Origin: Brienomyrus brachyistius | Taxonomy: Eukaryota; Chordata; Actinopteri; Osteoglossiformes; Mormyridae | Direction of reading: 5' to 3' | NCBI RefSeq assembly: GCF_023856365.1 | Contig: NC_064549.1 | Coordinates: forward strand, 6,775,608-6,839,607 | DNA length: 64,000 bases | In this document: positions 60,201 through 64,000 of the stretch, one piece after another | Numbering within the stretch: the first letter of the stretch is position 1 | How the letters are laid out: every line of letters begins with the position of its first letter | Made by a program: the position numbers and the translations under genes | The notes under the pieces: generated by a model | What the model was told of the DNA's origin: nothing | The model's input: only the letters and a program-made list of their open reading frames with translations | Database searches by the model: none

Positions 60201-63200
60201 CTGGCTGACAGGTGCACAGGTTGCAGTACCAAGGACAGCAGCCACCTGTTAGGATTCCACACCAGAGAGGGAACCACTAATTAGGGAAGAAGGCCCAGCA
60301 CAGTGAGAGAAGCATCCTTGGAACATTAGGGGAGTCTGATTGGATCAGCAAAACCTCCACAGTGGAGAAGTGAGCCCAAACCCAGACTTCAGGGAAAGAA
60401 CAGCCATACAGTAGACTGCAGTTATTCCCCTTTTTAAAGCCATATTAAGCTGAATGCTAATTACCAGCTAGCTGCATCAGCCAGAATCTAGGTATGGCAA
60501 TTCAGCACTTTGACACACGTTTTCAAAACAACATGGGGCAAATAAAGAGTTCCAAAGGGGTCAAACAGTGAGTCTGGTGCACCAGGGGAGGAGGAGAAAA
60601 AAAGAAAAAAATCAAGAAGTGTCTGAAAAATCACAGCATATTTCAAACACAGTCAAACAGCATAAAGTCAAATATCACCAACGGTGACAGATGGATGCTT
60701 ATATCATCAAAATTAGAAAAGTAGTGAATCAACACACCCTGTGATAAAGTCTCAACGGAACATTAAGTCACAAGCTTCACAGCGCCAGGACTCGCAGCAG
60801 TGTTGTCATTCAAAAGTTACTCGTGCCACAGACCAATGCAGACACAAAATTCAGGATATGGATCATTCGCTTCTCTTTTTACATCCAGGCAGGGATACAT
60901 TTGGACAAAGCCGTCAGCCAACTATGTCTATTGATATGGCCAGAGTGTGTGCCGTGGTGGCCTAATGGACAGGGAAGTGCACTTGTAAACAGAAAGATTG
61001 CCGATTGGAATCCCTGACCATCAGGGTGACACTGAGGTGCCCTGAGCAAGGTACCACCCCCAAAAGCACTGCTCCCAAAGCGCTGAATTAGCTGCCCCCC
61101 TGCTGTGTCGTGATGTCATATTTGCGTTATGGAAAACACATTTCGTAGTTGAGCCCTGTGTACTGTGGTGTGACAATAATAACTATTTACTTCACCACCA
61201 GCTTAGTGGCCAACCATCTTATGGTAGACATTCTATAAATGTCAGGTCCAAAATTTTTTGCATAGTCTTATAAATGGCCAAGGAATTGGGACATTTTACA
61301 GAATGAGAGGCACATACTGTTCACTCCTGTTCCAAAATAATTTCTCCATACAATGCTAAACAAATTCAAGAGTAATTAAGAACTTGGGCCATTCCCAGTC
61401 AGAAGATCAACATCACAGAACCTTTAAGAGACGCTACTGACAGAAGATTTCTAACTCCTCCATCCATCTTGAACAGTCCAATATCCTGCTACACAGTTCA
61501 GGAATGAATGGCAACATTCCCAAATGGACATCTTGGCAGTAAAATAAAAGCTGGGTGTTTTAATAATTGTCTGTATATATTTTAGTAAGCAGATGCTGTC
61601 AGAAAGACAATATATTACCCAAATAGTAGCCCACCTACCCCCATTCCTATTTGTCCCACACCCCCTCTACAATATCTACCCCCACACTCTCCCCACCTTT
61701 CCAAAGAAATCTTTATTAAAATCCAACTTTGTGTGATATTGCAATCAGTTTTACCAGATCTGCATCAGTGGCTAAGTGACACCTCTTCAACTTTCATGCA
61801 GTGCATCTTAAAATGAAAGACACAGATCTTCCATCCATGCTACTGTGAACTTGTAAATTCAAGATTTATCAAATACTTTTAGTTACCATGTTCACAAGAC
61901 CACATGTCTTTTGCAGCCACCCTTTCCTTCCTTTGCTGCTACTTCCTGCTGCAGCCGCCATTTTTGTATAACTTGTCTCAAAATGAAATCCATTCCAGAC
62001 CTTCTCCTAAACAGCTCCTGTATGCAAAAGACCTAACAAATAATTTTTGCATTACCACACTAACGAGATGTGCCTCTACGACTACCCTACTCTTTGGTAC
62101 CACCTAATGGTGCCGCTTCAATTTTTTTTGATGCGAGTCATCTCAAATTTGATCAGTTCCACCCATACAATACAATTGTAAAGTTTTTCAAGATCCATCA
62201 AGTAATTTTTGAGTTATTGAGATTAATGTCTGTGGCACTACCCCAGTCTGAAAGCCATAAGGATTCCTCATTCAGGGAATACGAAAACGCAGTAGTTCAG
62301 TCCTGCTGCGATTTAAATAGTGCTGTGATTAGTAGCGACTGCCGACACAGATTCCCAGGCATTTATTATACTTGTGACTGTTACAAAGATGGCTACTTCC
62401 TCTGTCTTCCAATAGCTTATAGCAGTGGGTCTATAGTCAGTCACATGCTGCATAGGCTAAAGAACCACTTGCAAAAATTAAAGAGTAGATGGGGGGGGGG
62501 GGGGGGGGTGAACAACACTTGTGCAGGGGGAAAACCAGAGAACCCAAAGGAAACTCCTTTACGCAGTAAAAACATGCAAACTCCTCATTTGCAGAGTGAA
62601 GATGCGAGTCAAACTCCAAGGTAATGAGGTGCAACTTACTGCTGGTCCATGACGGTAATTTACTCAACAATGCAAAAAGTTACTTTCAGCATCATCATAC
62701 TAATGTCACGGCCCAGTAGGCTCTACACAACATGTTCTGCTCCAAATTAGAATTGCCCACGGCAGTATGAAAGATTACAAACAATATTTTTGAAACAAAA
62801 ACAGCAGACAAAGCCAAGCATTTTCCTTTTAACGGGCAGGGAGCCGCATTGATTACATGTAAATTTCTATTACATCTGCCTTTGTGCAGGTACGCAGTTT
62901 CCATTCAATCTTTTTATCTCATAATAATGAATCATATCATTTAACTATGCTGCCATAATGGAAATATTATAATACATAAAATTTCAGTCACTAACCATAT
63001 TCTTTTACCAATTAATCAAAATCCATATATAGCAGAAAAAGAGGGGGGAAAAAAATCATTAAAAATGGAGGTTGTGCGTTTCACTTTTACCTGCATTATT
63101 GGCCTCAGCCTCTAGAATGTGGATCTCTGTACAATCTGCCAGCAAGTGCTCCAAGAAGATCTGCAGGAAGCGAGCCTGGGTGCGACTCACCCTCTTCAGG

Positions 63201-63286
63201 AGAGAAAGGAGTGCCACGGTCTGCTCACACTCATTCCAGCCTTTGAACCAGTCAGTTAGGACTCCCACCTGGTCTCGGAACATCAT
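46631..63286 (-). CDS. samd4b: Smaug-family SAM-domain RNA-binding protein, SAMD4B/Smaug2 type (12 coding exons, whole span)
   Basis: Smaug proteins bind stem-loop Smaug recognition elements in target mRNAs through a SAM domain and repress translation or recruit deadenylases in the cytoplasm. I joined twelve exons by GT-AG sites. Lengths are 196, 486, 243, 110, 87, 268, 86, 116, 199, 127, 84 and 29 nt, total 2031 nt, giving 676 residues plus stop, with all phases agreeing; human SAMD4B is close to 700. Residues about 1-160 are the conserved N-terminal Smaug region, 309-374 the SAM domain including GARHK, and the end is the typical [13 protein letters not shown]4B rather than SAMD4A is indicated by [48 protein letters not shown] and SPRHTLTSP. 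The start is the MM pair at 63286, as in the family. The assignment rests on remembered family sequences, not an alignment. Confidence 0.93.
47407..47490 (-). CDS. samd4b: samd4b coding exon 11
   Basis: Encodes [20 protein letters not shown] followed by SMTEHALG, the conserved C-terminal motif. [13 protein letters not shown] is the SAMD4B form. The acceptor is GTGTGCAG|AATGCC and the donor TTGGGGG|GTGAGT, ending after one base of the codon that continues as Asp in the last exon. Confidence 0.92.
47570..47689. mobile_element. hAT MITE (CAGTGTTTC family), copy 2, in samd4b intron 10
   Basis: A 120-bp hairpin element: CAGTGTTTCACTATCCGGTC on the left is mirrored by GACCGGATGGGGAAACACTA on the right (two bases overlap the GGACC arm). 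It is flanked by a perfect 8-bp duplication TTCTAGAT (47562-47569 and 47690-47697). It occupies most of a 217-bp intron. Confidence 0.85.
47708..47834 (-). CDS. samd4b: samd4b coding exon 10
   Basis: Encodes [20 protein letters not shown] followed by [13 protein letters not shown] and LLYQQS. The acceptor is CTTGCAG|AATCTA and the donor GTCTG|GTGAGT. The 3' end (47708) is only 10 bases from the duplicated target site of a hAT MITE in intron 10. Confidence 0.92.
47985..48150. mobile_element. hAT MITE (CAGTGTTTCCCAA family), copy 3, in samd4b intron 9
   Basis: A 166-bp hairpin beginning CAGTGTTTCCCAACCCAGTG and ending TAGGTTGGGAAACACTG, with matching GGACAGTCCACGTTTTTGC and TGTGGACTGTCC arms. 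Flanks CAGGAAAG and CAGCAAAG match at 7 of 8. Confidence 0.82.
48307..48505 (-). CDS. samd4b: samd4b coding exon 9
   Basis: Begins by completing the glycine codon, then [17 protein letters not shown], an Arg/Gln-rich stretch with QFQMPPR, and SPRHTLTSP, ending [14 protein letters not shown] and SPRHTLTSP distinguish it as SAMD4B-like. The acceptor is CTTTCAG|CTGGGC and the donor CGGCAG|GTTCGT, ending in phase 0. The segment is predicted to be low-complexity and unstructured. Confidence 0.92.
48566..48720 (+). mobile_element. Tc1-like terminus in samd4b intron 8
   Basis: TA followed by CAGTACCAGTCAAAAGTTTG, then GGATAC, and ATATGGAATAATGTACCAAC, is the characteristic left end and sub-terminal region of a common fish Tc1 family. 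The transposase and right end are not present. Confidence 0.6.
49017..49132 (-). CDS. samd4b: samd4b coding exon 8
   Basis: Translates as [20 protein letters not shown] followed by [19 protein letters not shown]. This is the conserved helical region after the SAM domain, involved in family-specific structure. The acceptor is TCTCGCAG|GCCTTC and the donor AAAAAGG|GTGAGA, ending in phase 2. Confidence 0.92.
49675..49823. mobile_element. Foldback MITE in samd4b intron 7
   Basis: Arms of about 65 bp around a short loop: ACAGAGG, ACATTTCAGGTCCAGAAA, ATCCAGACCAGGATTTTGTT and TCAACCAACCA on the left are mirrored by TGGTTGGTTGA, AACAAAATCCTGGTCTGGAT and TTTCTGGACCTGAAATGT, then CCTCTGT, on the right. 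Near-perfect pairing points to recent insertion. Class unresolved. Confidence 0.75.
50109..50194 (-). CDS. samd4b: samd4b coding exon 7
   Basis: Encodes [20 protein letters not shown] then LIEKCLMHE (29 codons including the split first valine), a segment nearly invariant in vertebrate Smaugs. The acceptor is TTCTGCAG|TGTGCA and the donor CATGAG|GTAAGG. It ends in phase 0. Confidence 0.93.
50511..50547 (+). repeat. Poly(A) tract (37 A) in samd4b intron 6
   Basis: A pure run of 37 A on the plus strand (poly-U in the transcript), 127 bases downstream of the exon 6 donor. No retrogene body is recognised on its 5' side. Confidence 0.9.
50674..50941 (-). CDS. samd4b: samd4b coding exon 6
   Basis: Encodes residues 375-463 plus one base, from CTCCACAG|GACATC to GGAAAAG|GTGGGT. 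It starts [20 protein letters not shown] and continues [10 protein letters not shown] variable Lys/Glu/Ser-rich linker follows, then the conserved GQFTRVMGK. The linker is shorter than the one I recall for human SAMD4B and accounts for part of the length difference. Confidence 0.92.
51585..51800 (+). mobile_element. LINE 3' fragment in samd4b intron 5
   Basis: The plus strand reads GTGCCCCAGGGCTGTGGAAC, frame [14 protein letters not shown] with SVGSFKWH, the conserved C-terminus of many fish LINE proteins. It ends in GTGCTACATAAAC-like sequence. It is antisense to samd4b and truncated. Confidence 0.5.
52417..52503 (-). CDS. samd4b: samd4b coding exon 5 (second half of SAM domain)
   Basis: A 29-codon exon between CTCTGCAG|AATGTC and GAGAAG|GTAAGA. 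It encodes [20 protein letters not shown] followed by QSVLKSLEK. The GARHK basic loop and following helix form the RNA-binding face of Smaug SAM domains. Both ends are phase 0. Confidence 0.93.
53583..53692 (-). CDS. samd4b: samd4b coding exon 4 (first half of SAM domain)
   Basis: Too broken by introns to appear as a long open frame. Translation after CTACACAG gives [18 protein letters not shown], then [19 protein letters not shown] (37 residues with the split first codon), the start of the Smaug SAM domain. The donor is TCCCAG|GTGAGG, ending in phase 0. The sequence TEQHLESQ matches SAMD4B. Confidence 0.93.
55681..55923 (-). CDS. samd4b: samd4b coding exon 3
   Basis: Encodes residues 228-308 plus one base. 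It contains [33 protein letters not shown] and [12 protein letters not shown], a Ser/Pro-rich linker before the SAM domain that is well conserved in the family. The donor is GAAAG|GTAAGG. The acceptor is a tandem AAG/CAG, so inclusion of one extra codon is possible. The CAG choice gives NTVLSKQ, which fits the family. Confidence 0.92.
57008..57216 (+). repeat. Dispersed repeat ending in a 53-A tract, samd4b intron 2
   Basis: GTCCAGAGCCCCTAGAGCAA, TTGCGGTTAAGCGCC, ATGGCAGCACTCTGGTGGCC and GGTTGCAATCATGC precede an uninterrupted run of 53 A (57164-57216). The body resembles a common fish short repeat. The tract lies 104 bases downstream of the exon 2 donor on the transcribed strand, as poly-U. 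Confidence 0.6.
57320..57805 (-). CDS. samd4b: samd4b coding exon 2
   Basis: Encodes residues 66-227, starting with codon 66 split as G|CT. The acceptor is AAAACAG|CTATTG and the donor ACACAG|GTGAGA. It carries the second conserved N-terminal Smaug segment, with [35 protein letters not shown] and [11 protein letters not shown] less conserved Ser/Gly-rich stretch follows, including [10 protein letters not shown], which resembles SAMD4B. Intron 1 upstream is 5285 bp. Confidence 0.93.
59046..59091 (+). repeat. GA/GACA microsatellite in samd4b intron 1
   Basis: Alternating GACA and GAGA units around 59051-59090, purine-rich on the plus strand. Confidence 0.8.
60949..61190 (+). mobile_element. 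tRNA-derived SINE in samd4b intron 1
   Basis: GTGCCGTGGTGGCCTAATGG (A-box-like TGGCCTAATGG) and a B-box-like GATTGGAATCC are followed by ACACTGAGGTGCCCTGAGCA. The body has GCTGCCCCCCTGCTGTGTC and the end is GTGACAATAATAACTATT, a common fish SINE architecture. Confidence 0.65.
62491..62625 (-). repeat. Poly(G) run and SINE fragment, samd4b intron 1
   Basis: Eighteen G (62491-62508) are followed by AGGGGGAAAACCAGAGAACC, AAACATGCAAACTCCTC and AGATGCGAGTCAAACTCC, the minus-strand 5' part of the SINE family at 31740-31870. Confidence 0.5.
63091..63286 (-). CDS. samd4b: samd4b coding exon 1
   Basis: Encodes residues 1-65 and the first base of codon 66. It begins [20 protein letters not shown] and continues with a [11 protein letters not shown] segment and an EQ-rich helix region, the most conserved N-terminal part of Smaug proteins. 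The donor reads GCAG|GTAAAAG. The exon continues upstream as untranslated leader to about 63648. The first of two adjacent ATG codons (63286) is taken as the start, as in family members. Confidence 0.93.
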
Positions 63287-63648
63287 GGTTAATCCACTTA
63301 GAGGGCCCGGACTGGCACTCACAGGGAGCAAGGATCCCTCGGGTACTCTGGGGTAAACGCCGACTCACACCCTGCCGATCTGCTGCGTCAGCAGCTGTAC
63401 CAAAATGATACCAGATCCTGTCCGTTCGGGGTCTGCTAAACCCTTACATGATCATAAGTGAGGCTGATGTGTGTGTGGGGGGGAGGGGGCTGCAAGGCAA
63501 GATGAGGTGTAGAAATGTGCAGAGAAGTATGGGCTGGCTTTGCGGCAATCCAAGTGACGAATTCATGAACAGTCAAACAGTCCTCTTCAGAACATCCTTG
63601 CAGAATTCCATGCAATCTTCTTCCATGCAGAAGTACGGCCACAACTCT
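63287..63648 (-). other. samd4b: samd4b 5' untranslated leader (part of first coding exon)
   Basis: Upstream of the start codon the minus strand runs 362 bases to a strong acceptor, a pyrimidine tract TTCTTTCTTTTTTCCAG ending at 63649. This implies at least one further non-coding 5' exon and a promoter beyond the window's right edge. The leader holds several upstream ATG codons, including a tiny ATGATCATGTAA at about 63440-63460. The exon boundary is inferred from the splice consensus only. Confidence 0.55.
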
Positions 63649-63650
63649 CT

Positions 63651-64000
63651 GGAAAAAAGAAAGAATATATGAATTCACACTGTCGACAGGCAAATTCACA
63701 CCAGCAAGCAGAATTCTTCAGTCTCGGATCAGTATCTGACCATGAAGAACTAAAAATAAACTATGTAATTAAAAAGATGTACCAAAAGGAGAACTGGAAA
63801 AAAAATGTTGAGAGAACGTAGGTGGGTCAAAGATCGATAAGGAAAAAATATTCAAAATACCAACTACAGAAAATAGTGACACAAGTAATGCAAATCAAAC
63901 CAGTCATCAATGGCCAAAACAGTCAGATGTCTGGCATGTTTGCACACAAGTGGGAATGGTTATGTATGTGAAATACGCAAAATCAAACTTGATTTTGGCA
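63651..64000 (-). other. Probable samd4b 5'-UTR intron at the window edge
   Basis: AT-rich sequence upstream of the strong acceptor at 63649-63650 with no coding potential. It is interpreted as part of an intron whose upstream exon lies outside the window. Confidence 0.45.

Larger units (their letters stand above)
57806..63090 (-). other. samd4b intron 1 contents
   Basis: This 5.3 kb intron contains a tRNA-derived SINE (60949-61190), a partial SINE beside an 18-G run (62491-62625), a GA/GACA-rich microsatellite (about 59046-59091), and a C-rich stretch near 61630-61700. I see no additional exon; short open frames there resemble nothing known. Confidence 0.6.

Noticed and set aside
60949..61025. 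Possible tRNA gene in samd4b intron 1
   Set aside because: Same reason: a SINE head followed by a typical SINE body and AATAATAACT end.
46631..63286. Assignment of the Smaug gene as samd4a, because a SOCS4-like gene lies next to it as in human chromosome 14
   Set aside because: Several exon sequences ([40 protein letters not shown]) fit SAMD4B better than SAMD4A as I remember them.

Overview
The window looks like nuclear DNA from a ray-finned fish, most likely a teleost. It holds spliced vertebrate genes with canonical GT-AG introns of 0.2 to 5.3 kb. The remaining DNA carries typical fish repeats: Tc1-like, pogo/Tigger-like and hAT DNA transposons, L2/Rex-like and other LINE fragments, and tRNA-derived SINEs, one family of which ends in a GGAT-type tail. 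Nothing prokaryotic, viral or CRISPR-like was seen.

Two protein-coding genes can be supported, both on the minus strand. Between about 46.6 and 63.3 kb lies a complete coding region of twelve exons for a Smaug-family SAM-domain RNA-binding protein. Its residues match SAMD4B (Smaug2) better than SAMD4A. The joined coding sequence is 2031 nt (676 residues plus stop), every junction is in phase, and a 5' leader and a possible 3' UTR can be outlined. Between 36.2 and 37.8 kb lies a single-exon coding region for a SOCS protein of the SOCS4/SOCS5 subgroup (538 residues). It has the conserved N-terminal block, SH2 domain and SOCS box, plus a run of 20 glutamines. It mixes SOCS4-like and SOCS5-like signatures and sits beside samd4b, so it is probably the fish gene socs9.

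Layout. From 1 to 36 kb there are no recognised genes: a pogo-like element (2.3-3.0 kb), two LINE fragments (4.6-6.9 kb, one inserted into a Tc1-like terminus), several SINEs, a long inverted repeat (26.8 kb), a LINE 3' end (27.7-28.2 kb) and an hAT-like element (29.3-29.8 kb). Some low-repeat stretches look like candidate conserved non-coding DNA. From 36 to 39.4 kb come the SOCS gene and its probable promoter. From 39.4 to 46 kb is the intergenic gap, with a 0.9 kb dead Tc1 transposon. From 46 to 63.65 kb is samd4b, with small hAT MITEs, a foldback element, a Tc1 terminus, LINE and SINE pieces and long poly(A) tracts in its introns. The last 350 bases are probably a 5'-UTR intron.

The genes are not an operon. 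Smaug proteins repress or destabilise specific mRNAs in the cytoplasm, and SOCS proteins shut down cytokine or growth-factor receptor signalling through ubiquitin ligase recruitment. Their adjacency is best explained by ancient linkage, because SAMD4A and SOCS4 also lie in the same region and orientation in human. No previously undescribed biological system was found. The most notable points are the SOCS gene's mosaic character and poly-Q, its linkage to samd4b, and a hairpin MITE occupying most of a 217-bp intron.
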